Below are positions 1 to 7,800 of a DNA stretch of 13,247 nt, one piece after another; position 1 is the first letter of the stretch, and every line of letters starts with the position of its first letter. The position numbers and the translations under genes are program-made. The notes beneath the pieces are model-generated. The model did not search any database and was not told the origin of the DNA. It worked only from the letters and a program-made list of their open reading frames with translations. The stretch lies in assembly GCA_964628385.1 (NCBI GenBank), contig CAZVOD010000102.1:1-13247 (forward strand), read 5' to 3'. The DNA comes from JANQPA01 sp964628385. Its GTDB lineage: Bacteria > Bacteroidota > Bacteroidia > Chitinophagales > Saprospiraceae.

Positions 1-273
1 GTACGGGATCAAGCCATAGGTGACCGTCCCCTTAAAGTCTCCGAAATCCAGCTTTACACCGGCTGCCGTCCCCATTGGGTTGCCCAGCAATTGCTTTACA
101 GAAAAAGTGGGGGAAACCTCCTCCGCAAAATATTTTTCTCCTTCGTGCGCAAAATACAATTGCCCCGTGAAATCGTAGGCCAGATTGGAGTAGGAAGCCG
201 GGATCCTTGGTTGTTGGGCTAGGGCGACACTCGTTGCCAATAATGCAACCAACAGAACGTACATTTTTTTCAT
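1..273 (-). CDS. Exported protein of unknown function, 5' part only
   Basis: The open frame starts at ATG 273 and runs without a stop to the left edge of the window, so only the first 91 residues are visible. They begin MKKMYVLLVALLATSVALAQQ, a clear signal peptide with likely cleavage after ALA (residue 19), so the product is exported. The visible mature part (for example the stretch LYFAHEGEKYFAEEVSP) shows no domain I recognise. The start follows an A/T-rich leader with no evident Shine-Dalgarno site, which is usual in Bacteroidota. The nearest upstream coding material is the T9SS-fragment frame ending 87 nt away. I cannot tell from this part whether it is an enzyme, an adhesin or a barrel protein. 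Confidence 0.75.
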   Translation of the reverse strand, partial: MKKMYVLLVALLATSVALAQQPRIPASYSNLAYDFTGQLYFAHEGEKYFAEEVSPTFSVKQLLGNPMGTAAGVKLDFGDFKGTVTYGLIPY

Positions 274-360
274 AAAAGGCGTAAGTTGAACTCTAAAAGA
301 CTATTTATATAAACGTCTCCGAAGGTAACGGTTAAGATTGAATTGTGTATTAAATGGGTA

Positions 361-945
361 TTAACTTTTGTCCCCGCCCTGTTGGCGACGTGTACTAAGA
401 GGCCGGAGAAAACTACGCTTAGGGGTCGCGCAACAATAACTTTTCCCTTGCGATTCCACTACCAACAGATAAGCACCGGGTGATAATCTGGTCATGTCGA
501 TCCCTTCCCGGGGGTGGGTATCTCCCTGGTGAAGCAGATGACCGGCCGCCGAATAGATCTGAAAGCGGAAGCTGCTTTCCGGGCTGGTTGCCGGGTCGAA
601 ATATAGCCGGTCGCGAACGGGGTTGGGGAAGACCCGCCAGGGCCCTTCACTGTTCAGTTCGCGCACGTGAGTGAGCGCTCCCCCTCCGTCGGCGGCGCTA
701 CCGCCCCCACCCCCGCTGAAGTGGGCTACGGGCATTTCCGCGTAGGGGATTCCGTTGAGGTGATATCCCAGGACCCAGGCGGATTCCGACGCCTCCGGAC
801 CATGTTCGTATTCCCAGTATCCGTCATTGCCAAGTGCGGACGCTAGTGCTTTGTAACATAAATTCCTATCGATAATTTCGGCCTCTTTTGATCTTGGCTT
901 TCGTTGCTCCCCGACCCTTCGGGTGCGGGGCAGGCTTTCGGTCAC
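361..945 (-). CDS. T9SS type A C-terminal sorting-domain fragment, probable remnant
   Basis: The frame encodes 194 residues but looks composite. Residues about 1-35 are translated from inverted-repeat element A (843-1033). Residues about 36-100 are non-descript, with a Gly-rich linker at 78-89. Residues 105-170 are a recognisable T9SS type A sorting domain: VFPNPVRDRLYFDP opens it, then a QIYSAAGHLL strand and LSPGAYLLVV, the usual penultimate strand. The domain should end with a short basic/aliphatic strand of the KKFIVK type. Instead, after SQGKSY the frame enters repeat sequence shared with element C and continues into a 24-residue Arg-rich tail. There is no signal peptide, although T9SS cargo needs one. 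I infer a broken gene: the C-terminal end of a secreted protein that lost its front and its last strand. Base composition is visibly richer in GC than the genes to the right. Confidence 0.5.
   Translation of the reverse strand: MTESLPRTRRVGEQRKPRSKEAEIIDRNLCYKALASALGNDGYWEYEHGPEASESAWVLGYHLNGIPYAEMPVAHFSGGGGGSAADGGGALTHVRELNSEGPWRVFPNPVRDRLYFDPATSPESSFRFQIYSAAGHLLHQGDTHPREGIDMTRLSPGAYLLVVESQGKSYCCATPKRSFLRPLSTRRQQGGDKS
418..442. repeat. Solo copy of the element C sub-terminal repeat
   Basis: The sequence GGGGTCGCGCAA followed by an AATAACTT-like run recurs at 11761-11786 in the same orientation and at 11904-11928 inverted, with only a few mismatches. The latter two copies are the paired inner arms of the MITE-like element C. 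Here a single copy lies inside the 3' end of the T9SS-domain frame, at codons of about residues 168-176. It marks either a decayed element of the same family or a recombination scar. Confidence 0.6.
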
Positions 946-1033
946 GTCCGCACGGATGCTCCCTCATCGCGCCTCGGCCAAAACCAAAATAGCCTCGAAA
1001 TTCTTCAATCAAACTTATGTTACAAAGCACTAG
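843..1033. repeat. Element A: 191-bp imperfect inverted repeat flanked by CTAG
   Basis: The outer arms, 843-861 and 1015-1033, are perfect 19-bp inverted repeats (CTAGTGCTTTGTAACATAA). The pairing continues inward less perfectly: AATTTCG and TTTTGxTxTTGGC blocks are shared by both sides. Near the centre is a hairpin with a TTCG loop at 909-930. If the palindromic CTAG is counted as a 4-bp target duplication, the element is 847-1029 with 15-bp terminal repeats TGCTTTGTAACATAA. It encodes no transposase, so it would be a non-autonomous MITE- or REP-like element. It starts 23 nt after the protease stop and runs into the T9SS-fragment frame. Confidence 0.7.
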
Positions 1034-1056
1034 TAATTCCACACCTACTCCTTTCA

Positions 1057-1965
1057 TCAATAAAGTGTATTTCGTCTAGGGCTGTTTATAAGCACCTGCA
1101 ACATACGTTCTTTCTGATCTTGAGTAAAAATACTCATACATTGATCCTCCGTATAATCCATGTAATTCTCTATCATATCGGGTGTACCACAGGAAAAATG
1201 CTCTGCACAGGTGTAGTTAGGTTCGTCAGATCGTGGTGTATCTTCACAGAAATCATCTACTAGACAATCCCCATCACCCCAAATGTGGCGCAGGCCCAGC
1301 CAATGTCCCACTTCATGTGTGAGGGTTCGGCCCTTGGCGTATGTCTCATTTAAGTCTGGGAAATTACCTTTCTCAGAACTTCCAAAATATTTATAGCCTA
1401 TAACTACACCATCCGTTTCGGCAGGTCCTTCATCTTCATCCAGACCCTGCAACCCTGACCCCGAGGGGAATTGAGCATATCCTAATAAGTTTCTACCCAC
1501 AAAACCACCAAAATTCACAGTCCATATATTGAAATACCGATTCGGATCCCAAAACGTTGCTGGCTTTAATTGAGAATCTACCGTGGTGGCAAAACCGGTA
1601 GGCCATATTGGTAAACCTCCATTGATCCGATCTATACCGGGTTCCGTCAATGTGTTCCCATTTGGATCCGTTTCTGCCAGATAGAATTCGATTTTAGTAT
1701 CCACCCCGTTTGTATTAAACCCGTTTGTACCTTCTTTTCTTCGAAAGTCTTCATTAAGGACTTCAATCTGTGATTGCACCTGTGCTTCTGATATATTAGC
1801 TCCAGATCCCACTTCCTCGCCATTGTGTACCACGTGCACTACCACCGGAATTCGGTAGATGGTGATGGTCTCCGTCACTTCATCATCATCTGAACAAGAG
1901 GCTATCAACAAAAGCAAAGAAAAAAAAACAATATATGAGCGTTTGAACATTCTTAAATATTTCAT
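1057..1965 (-). CDS. M43-type (pappalysin/cytophagalysin-like) zinc metalloprotease lipoprotein
   Basis: This 302-residue protein is a probable surface or periplasmic endopeptidase. Residues 7-24 form a lipoprotein signal ending LLLIASC, with Cys24 as lipidation site. SDDDE follows, an acidic stretch like the surface-export signal described for Bacteroidota lipoproteins. The extended zinc motif HEVGHWLGLRH is at 217-227, giving three His ligands and Glu218 as catalytic base. IWGDGDCLVDDFCEDTP follows, typical of the M43B group. The Met-turn lies in NYMDY at 267-271, followed by a Cys and the family's usual QKERM helix. Length fits a bare catalytic domain with no C-terminal secretion domain. 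An alternative start is Met6; the first ATG is used. It lies 41 nt after a lipoprotein gene and is probably co-transcribed with it. Its substrate cannot be read from the sequence. Confidence 0.88.
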   Translation of the reverse strand: MKYLRMFKRSYIVFFSLLLLIASCSDDDEVTETITIYRIPVVVHVVHNGEEVGSGANISEAQVQSQIEVLNEDFRRKEGTNGFNTNGVDTKIEFYLAETDPNGNTLTEPGIDRINGGLPIWPTGFATTVDSQLKPATFWDPNRYFNIWTVNFGGFVGRNLLGYAQFPSGSGLQGLDEDEGPAETDGVVIGYKYFGSSEKGNFPDLNETYAKGRTLTHEVGHWLGLRHIWGDGDCLVDDFCEDTPRSDEPNYTCAEHFSCGTPDMIENYMDYTEDQCMSIFTQDQKERMLQVLINSPRRNTLY

Positions 1966-2006
1966 TTTTGCAATAATTTATAACACATTCACAACTATTC
2001 TGTTGG

Positions 2007-2750
2007 CTACTGAAGAGGTTCTACATCACCTGTATTCAAATCAATTTCATATCGTTCACCGGTGGAAAAGGTTGCAATGCAGGTGTTATCAGCCTGGAAT
2101 ACGATTTCACCTTCGTATGAAAAAGGATCATAGACCGTGCTCGTGCCTACTAGAGAAAAAGTAGAAGTGCCCTCAAATATGACATTATCATCTTTATTTG
2201 CTTTCACGTCCGTGTAGACAAACGAACTCGTCACATTATCAGTATGGTTATCTTCCAGATTGTAGGTCCAGTCCCCGCCTCTTGAATAAATTCCACTGTA
2301 TGTATATTCAGAAGAAGATGACTCTACCCCACCTACTGTCCACGACCCCAAGATTTGAGTGTCCGAGTCCAAACGTTCAGAGGTTGTCATTTGATCTACA
2401 GTAAAAGTGTAGGTAATCACTTCGGTGTCACCAGAGCATGTGCGCGAATAGCTTTCGGCGATAGTCGAGTTTAAATTGATACCCCCACCACTTGAGGTCT
2501 CGGTATTGGTTCTGGTATCACTTTCAGATTCGTTGCAATCTATCAGTCCAACGATTTGCTCAGCCACGTAATCCATGTTGTATACTGCACCGTAGGTCGC
2601 AATAGCCATAGATGCCGCAACATACTCCGCAGCATTATCCACTGTGATGGGAACAGTAACAGGATCACTATCATCCTTCTCACAGCTGAGGATTGTTCCA
2701 GTTAATAAAACCAAACCGAGTAGTAGAATCTTTTTTAATTTCGAATTCAT
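2007..2750 (-). CDS. Beta-rich lipoprotein of unknown function
   Basis: This 247-residue protein starts with a Lys-rich hydrophobic signal ending TILSC (Cys23), followed by EKDDSD, the acidic pattern typical of surface-exposed Bacteroidota lipoproteins. After a short helical segment (about residues 38-75) the chain is rich in Ser, Thr and Tyr and alternates like beta strands, with no motif I recognise. The Cys73 and Cys109 positions could form a disulfide. The leader upstream of the ATG is A/T-rich. The M43 protease begins 41 nt downstream on the same strand, suggesting a two-gene unit. It might be a partner, anchor or substrate of the protease, but that is inference from position only. Expression and export are well supported; the function is unknown. 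Confidence 0.8.
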   Translation of the reverse strand: MNSKLKKILLLGLVLLTGTILSCEKDDSDPVTVPITVDNAAEYVAASMAIATYGAVYNMDYVAEQIVGLIDCNESESDTRTNTETSSGGGINLNSTIAESYSRTCSGDTEVITYTFTVDQMTTSERLDSDTQILGSWTVGGVESSSSEYTYSGIYSRGGDWTYNLEDNHTDNVTSSFVYTDVKANKDDNVIFEGTSTFSLVGTSTVYDPFSYEGEIVFQADNTCIATFSTGERYEIDLNTGDVEPLQ

Positions 2751-2802
2751 GATGATATAATTTTTTTTGAAAAAAATAAACTAAATTAATCTGCGATCTA
2801 AT

Positions 2803-2989
2803 TTACAAAAGACAAGAAATCAAAGCCTGGGTATATTCCAAATCGAGTACCTCTTCAATTTCATTATCCTGAAAATAATCCACTTCGACTAACCGATTGT
2901 CATCGGTTCAGAATGTGGAACTGCTTATTAAGTGTATTGATCCCACCATCATCGGAACAACTCGTAAAAAAAGTGAGTATTCCTAACAT
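2803..2989 (-). pseudogene. Frameshifted small lipoprotein remnant
   Basis: From ATG 2989 a 29-codon frame reads MLGILTFFTSCSDDGG, which looks like the end of a lipoprotein signal (TSC) plus acidic residues, and then stops at TGA 2900-2902. One nucleotide out of frame, coding-like sequence continues at once (DDNRLVEVDYFQDNEIEEV) and stops at TAA 2803-2805. The span is 187 nt, one more than a multiple of three, so a single indel would join the two. The break falls in a perfect 7-bp hairpin at 2891-2908. The signal is short for a first Met, so a GTG or TTG a few codons upstream could be the original start. It may be a pseudogene or a sequencing error. It fills most of the 309-nt gap between neighbouring genes. 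Confidence 0.45.
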
Positions 2990-3059
2990 GGTCAACACTC
3001 GTTCTGCCCTTCCTAAGTCAGAAAGGCCAATTAACTTTTGGGGTTCAGTAATCTTGGTA

Positions 3060-3680
3060 CTACCATCTTCTTCTAACAGCTGATCGGGTGCGAACTGTTG
3101 CTCTTCTTCGAGTGGCGGTACGCACAGAGGGCGCCACTACAACCCGAGGACGGAAATACGCAGGATAATAACCATAACGGTATGGCGAGATCCAAATTCG
3201 ATAAGAAGGTCCCCAGAACCAAGTTACTACTGGTGGAACGCGCCTGAAAGCCGGTACGATCACATAGTTTTTGCCGTAAATCGCCTCATCACCAACCACC
3301 TCAACATTTACTTCATTGTTCTTATCTTTTACCACTACTAAAGAAGCTACATTTTTATACGTATCTTCCGTTACTGCGGCTTGAACATAGACTGTGCGCT
3401 TATCCCCTTCCTCTTTTTCCATTACCCTCAAATAATCTACTTCACCGTCTCCGTTGAGATCAAGATTCGAAATCTCACTTTCAGGATTGTTAAGGCGTTT
3501 TTCAAAATCTTCAAGGTCTGAAGACTCTCCGAAAATCTCTGCTACTACCTCCAGATCCAAATTTTCTTCTGCCTCAATAATTTCTTCCTCGCTTAAGGTG
3601 TTTTCCTCACTCATTTTGATTTCCTGCGAAAGCACAGAAAAACTCAAGAACATTCCGAATACTAATAAGAAAATTTTCAT
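3060..3680 (-). CDS. Exported protein with EF-hand-like loop and Arg-rich tail
   Basis: The product has 206 residues from ATG 3680. That start is chosen because it gives a good signal peptide (MKIFLLVFGMFLSFSVLSQ), while the frame upstream of it runs through palindromic element B and reads as non-coding. Residues 20-70 are very acidic. The segment DLNGDGEVDYLR at 74-85 is an EF-hand/dockerin-like calcium loop (Asp74, Asn76, Asp78 and Asp82), although position 12 is Arg rather than Glu. Residues 95-145 look like a small alternating-strand domain. Residues 150-180 are Pro/Tyr/Trp-rich. The last 20 residues hold about nine Arg. The block around AEIFGESSDLEDFEKRLNNP followed by the calcium loop resembles a family of uncharacterised Bacteroidota exported proteins, as I recall it, in which the tail is often longer. 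Function is unknown. Confidence 0.75.
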   Translation of the reverse strand: MKIFLLVFGMFLSFSVLSQEIKMSEENTLSEEEIIEAEENLDLEVVAEIFGESSDLEDFEKRLNNPESEISNLDLNGDGEVDYLRVMEKEEGDKRTVYVQAAVTEDTYKNVASLVVVKDKNNEVNVEVVGDEAIYGKNYVIVPAFRRVPPVVTWFWGPSYRIWISPYRYGYYPAYFRPRVVVAPSVRTATRRRATVRTRSAVRRRW

Positions 3681-3721
3681 GTCAATAATATTTAAATTAA
3701 ATAAAGAATAATAAACTATTG

Positions 3722-3893
3722 AACCAATTGCGGGTTTGGTCTTTGAGCCGAAAATTAGCAATTCTTTGATTAGACAAGGCGCGAAAACCGGAGTTCCCCG
3801 ATAGCTATCGGGGTAGCTAAATAAGGATTTTCGCAACGAATTATAACCAAAAAAGTGCAATTTGGAGGCCAATTACTAAACCCGCAATGGGTT
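3722..3893. repeat. Element B: imperfect palindrome with perfect 18-bp core
   Basis: The outer arms at 3722-3737 and 3878-3893 match in 15 of 16 positions when one is reversed (AACCAATTGCGGGTTT). The exact core CCCCGATAGCTATCGGGG lies at 3796-3813, almost at the middle. Between arms and core, GCGAAAA/TTTTCGC blocks keep the two halves related. No reading frame of its own is convincing. It fills the spacer between the DUF6268 gene and the EF-hand gene and inflates the apparent 5' end of the latter. It resembles REP/MITE-type intergenic repeats. No target duplication was seen. Confidence 0.7.
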
Positions 3894-3895
3894 TA
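3877..3895 (-). terminator. Possible terminator hairpin of the efflux operon
   Basis: A 7-bp perfect stem TAAACCC/GGGTTTA with a 5-nt loop begins 35 nt after the last stop codon of the efflux operon. The U-tract on the minus strand is poor (TTTAGTAATT), so intrinsic termination would be weak. The hairpin coincides with the outer end of element B. Confidence 0.35.
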
Positions 3896-3929
3896 TCTAT
3901 AGCGTTAGCAGTAAATTCATTCTCAAGAA

Positions 3930-4847
3930 TTAATCTTCCTCTTTCTTAGGTAAGACCAATGAAATACCTACTTGAAAAAAAGCGCCATTTTCAAAATTGA
4001 ATTGTTCATTTTCAAATGTGTCCCCTTGGAATTCTAACCTGCGGGCTACTACCAAGCCTCCGGAAGCCTCCAGCTGGAATATTTTTCCGATTCGATATTT
4101 CAAAGTTGGCCCAACCACAACCCGTGTGTACCCCAAGCCAGAAACCAGCTCTGATTCGTTGTTATCATTTACGCGGTAAAAATTGGAGTTATAGCGCGAA
4201 CCATCTACGGCCATTTGCAGGCCCGCTGTCAGTTTACCATAAAACCGTTCATAGGTAATCCGATTGGGCAAGATGATTCTTAATTCGCTTTTCGGCTGAG
4301 TAAAAACGAGCTGAAGCGCTGGTAAAAACATTGGATTACCAAACCTGGAAGTAAATACAATTCCACCTCCGTATGAAAAACGTTCTGATTTTTTCTTGAT
4401 AAACTGTAACGTTCCGTTAAAAAGAAAATCATCACCTTCTAAGCCTGTGTTAAAAGTGGAGGATAGGGAAGGGTTTGCCAATAACAAAAACTGCCAGTTA
4501 TCGGCCATTTGGTGTAAAAATACCAACTTGTAACCAATAAAATGCAAATTTTTCCGATTGCCAGTTATCAAATTAAAGTCATCTTCAGAAGAAGGGGTCA
4601 CTAATTTATATTGTAGTCCATTGATCAATACTGTCTTATCATTTTTTAATTTCTTCGGAAGGTTCAGAAAGAAATTGTATTCACTTAATTCAACTTCCTG
4701 ATTTGAGGGGCTATCTTCAATTCCCGTACTTGGAAAACGGCTGTAACTGAAACCAGCAAGTTCTAATTGCCCGAATGCGGCAAAGTGAAGGCTAAACGCC
4801 AATAAAAAGAGCATTAAATATTTAGGCGGTTTTCGGAGAGTCTTCAT
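3930..4847 (-). CDS. DUF6268-family outer-membrane beta-barrel protein
   Basis: This 305-residue protein has a signal peptide ending near HFAAFG (residue 26). It then shows alternating aromatic/hydrophobic strands separated by charged turns, ending in LVLPKKEED. The order of blocks (GFSYSRFPS, TVLINGLQYK, LHFIGYKLVFLHQMADNWQFLLLANPSL, DDFLFNGTLQFIKK, GNPMFLPALQLVF, GLQMAVDGSRYN) matches what I know of DUF6268, an uncharacterised Bacteroidota barrel-like family. It starts 25 nt after the RND pump stop and is the last gene of the operon. An outer-membrane location follows from signal and strand pattern. A role in or beside the efflux complex is inferred from operon position only. No catalytic motif is visible. 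Confidence 0.75.
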   Translation of the reverse strand: MKTLRKPPKYLMLFLLAFSLHFAAFGQLELAGFSYSRFPSTGIEDSPSNQEVELSEYNFFLNLPKKLKNDKTVLINGLQYKLVTPSSEDDFNLITGNRKNLHFIGYKLVFLHQMADNWQFLLLANPSLSSTFNTGLEGDDFLFNGTLQFIKKKSERFSYGGGIVFTSRFGNPMFLPALQLVFTQPKSELRIILPNRITYERFYGKLTAGLQMAVDGSRYNSNFYRVNDNNESELVSGLGYTRVVVGPTLKYRIGKIFQLEASGGLVVARRLEFQGDTFENEQFNFENGAFFQVGISLVLPKKEED

Positions 4848-4872
4848 TCGATCAGTTTAGAAATATCCTATA

Positions 4873-7800
4873 TCAACTGTTTGTTCTTAAAAGCAACAGC
4901 TTGAAAATTACAGGTACGAATATCAGTAGGATAAAAGTTGCAAAAAGGAGTCCGAAGATAATAGTAATAGCCATTGGTGACCAAAGGGCGCCTCCACCCG
5001 TCCAAAGCGGAACCATACCGCAGGATGTGGTAAGTGTGGTAAGCAAGATGGGGCTAAATCGGTCGTTCGCTGCTTTTTTGATACTTTCCAGCAATCCTTT
5101 TCCTTCTTCTAGCTCGCTACCGATTTTATCTACCAGAACGATCGCGTCGTTAATGATAATTCCTGCCAGAGAAATAATACCCAAAAACGCTGTGAAGCTG
5201 AAAACGGAGCCCGCCCCCAGAAGGCCTCCTGTAACACCGATTACGGCAAGCGGAATAGTCATTAAAATGATGGTTGCTTTCCGAATTGAATTAAACTGAA
5301 TGACCAGCAAGAGAATGATGATAAAGAAAGAAAGGGGTAAATTCTGCGCCACCGCACCCATGGCATCATTGCTACCTTCTGCATCACCTCCAAATTCGTA
5401 GGTGTAACCACTATCCCATTTTTCGACCTCTTCCTCCATCATTGGACGGATCACTTCGTCCATGATCTCACTGGCCAGGTAGCCGTCTGCCACGCCTGCC
5501 TGAATAGTCAAACTTCGTTTAAGATCGCGTCTTAATATTTTTGAATACTGCCAGGGTATTTCAATTGCTGCTACTTGCGACAATGGATTGCTTGTCCCTC
5601 TGGATTGAGAAAACACATTCAGGTTTTCAATATCTGTATAAGCCAGGTTCTCGCTTCCTTCCCGTTTCATAGTAATAGGGATGCCTTGATCGTCATCACG
5701 AAACTCCCCAACCTCAAAGCCATCCAAAGAGGTTAGCAAAGAAATCGCAACATCCTGATTGGTGAGACCCGACCTTGATAGTTTGTTCTCATCAATATTT
5801 ACATATATTTTTTTGATGCGGGCCCCCCAATCATCTGTAACATTGATAGCACCTGGAGTTTGAAAGAGCCTGGTTTTGATTCTATCGGCAATCCTGAATA
5901 ATTCATCCGGTTCATCTCCGGTAATTCTTATTTCAATTGGCGCTTCAGCTCCGCCTGATCCAACTAATCGATTGATTTTAATTTCGGCATCAAACAAATT
6001 TCTGCTTACAAAATCCCTTAATTTATTGATTACTATATCATTTGCGTAATCCGAGGTGGTATTCAGCAGCATATGGGCATACGATGAATTCGGTTCACCG
6101 GGAAAATAACCTAAATCATAAGCCTCGGGCCCTTTCCCAATGTAAGATGACCAACTGATAATTCCTTCCTCCATATTTTCATTAACCTGAAGGCTATCCT
6201 TTATATAGCTTTCAAGGAGCGCTACTTTTGAATCAGTTGTTTCAATCTTGGCGCCAGGCGGATAATTTATATCTACCACTACCAGGTTCCTGTCATTTGG
6301 CGGCATAAAAATGCCTGGAATGAACGTATATCCGTAAAGAGAAATAAAAAACAGCAGGGCGATGACTATAAGAGTTAACGCCGGTTTTTTCAAGGTCCAA
6401 TTCAGAAACCGATTATATTGGCCTCTCAGACGATCAAAAATCGTTTTATGCTCCTCTGCTCCTTCAGTAACTTTCAAAAGTGAAGTCCCGAAAAGAGGAA
6501 TAATGGTAAACGCGATCAGCCAAGAAGAAAGCAATGCCATGGTGATGACTAAGAAGATATTTCCCATCATATCCCCCATTGGGCCATCCGCTAAATAAAA
6601 GGAAAGAAAGGCCGCACAGGTGGTTAGTGAAGAGATCAACAACGGAACCATGAACTCTTTGGCCGAATTTACGGCTGCCTCAAACCTTGATTGACCCTTT
6701 TGTAGTTTTTCAAGCAATGACTCTACCATCACAATGCCATTGTCAACTAATAATCCCAGAGCCATAATCAGGGATGCAAGTGTTACCTGATTAAGTCCGA
6801 CGCCGAACAGTCCCATCAACAAGAAAGTAAGGATCATGGTAGCGGGAATCAAACTGGCTATGATTACACCGGCTCTCCATCCCAGAACAAGCAATATAAC
6901 GAGGAGAACAATGACAATACTTTGCAGTAAATTGCCTACAAATACATCGATTTTTTTCTGGACTTCTCTATCTTGAGAAGCTATACGGATAGCATTGATC
7001 CCGAGGGGTAATTTTGTCTCGTTATACGCCTTTATCAGATTATCAACATCTTTACCCAAATCAATTAAATTAGCGTTTTCTTTTAAAGAGACGTATAAGG
7101 CTAGCGACTGATTTCCGTTAATTCTTACGATGGACTCCTTAGGGGAAACATATCCTCTCTTAATGTTTGCCAGATCTCCCAATAGAATGGTTTCTCCTTG
7201 TTGGCCTACGGGTATTACCAAATTTTGAATGGCCTCGATGGATTCAAAATTTCCGGATGATTCAAGAATGGTTCTTTCTTCGCCAAGATTGACCTGTCCA
7301 GATGGGATGATAATATTACTTTCTGAAACGATATTTTGTAGCTGACCAGCAGTAAGTCCGACTTGTGCAAGTTTAGCGTCGTTGTATTCTACATAAATTC
7401 GTTCTTCAACCGTACCGCCAATGATTACTTTAGCTGCATCATCAAGCGCTATGAGGTCATCTCTGAGATCGTCGGCATACGCTTTGAGCTCACTGTATTC
7501 GTAACCATCGGATTCCAGGCCAACGAAAATACCATACACCACACCGATGTCTTCGTCATTTAAATTTGGACCATAAATTCCCTCGGGAAGGTCACCCCTG
7601 ATGTTATCTATTTTTCTTCTGGCTAAATCCAGAACAGATTGAAGCTTACTTTCAGGAACATCGTCTCGGATGATCATTTTTACGATTGAAACGCCTGTTC
7701 TGCTGGTACTCGTTATTGTTTTAACTTCAGGTATTTCTTGTAAAACCTTTTCTACTTTATCACTGATGAGTGATTCGATACGTTCGGGGCTAGCTCCCGG

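Noticed and set aside
866..1060. Minus-strand 64-codon frame after the protease stop
   Set aside because: Most of it is translated element A. Only the first nine or so codons are outside the element, so it is mentioned only as a possible pre-insertion start.
904..1263. Plus-strand open frame of 119 codons
   Set aside because: It runs through element A and then antisense to the protease gene. Its NLCYKAL stretch only repeats what the opposite arm encodes on the minus strand, and no family or signal is visible.
1057..1965. T9SS fragment as the lost C-terminal domain of the M43 protease
   Set aside because: The protease is a complete catalytic domain with a lipoprotein signal, and the fragment is in another frame even after removing element A.
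2990..3120. Open frame upstream of the lipoprotein remnant, continuing into the EF-hand gene
   Set aside because: The frame stays open and looks mildly coding-like, but it overlaps the EF-hand gene's 3' end in another frame and has no start with a good signal, so I kept ATG 2989.
3681..3872. Longer N-terminus for the EF-hand protein starting at 3872
   Set aside because: The extra codons lie largely in palindromic element B and would place the obvious signal peptide in the middle of the protein.
4901..5299. Plus-strand frame of 132 codons opposite the pump gene
   Set aside because: It is an antisense shadow of conserved RND transmembrane coding sequence with no independent support; the same applies to the other plus-strand frames opposite the operon.
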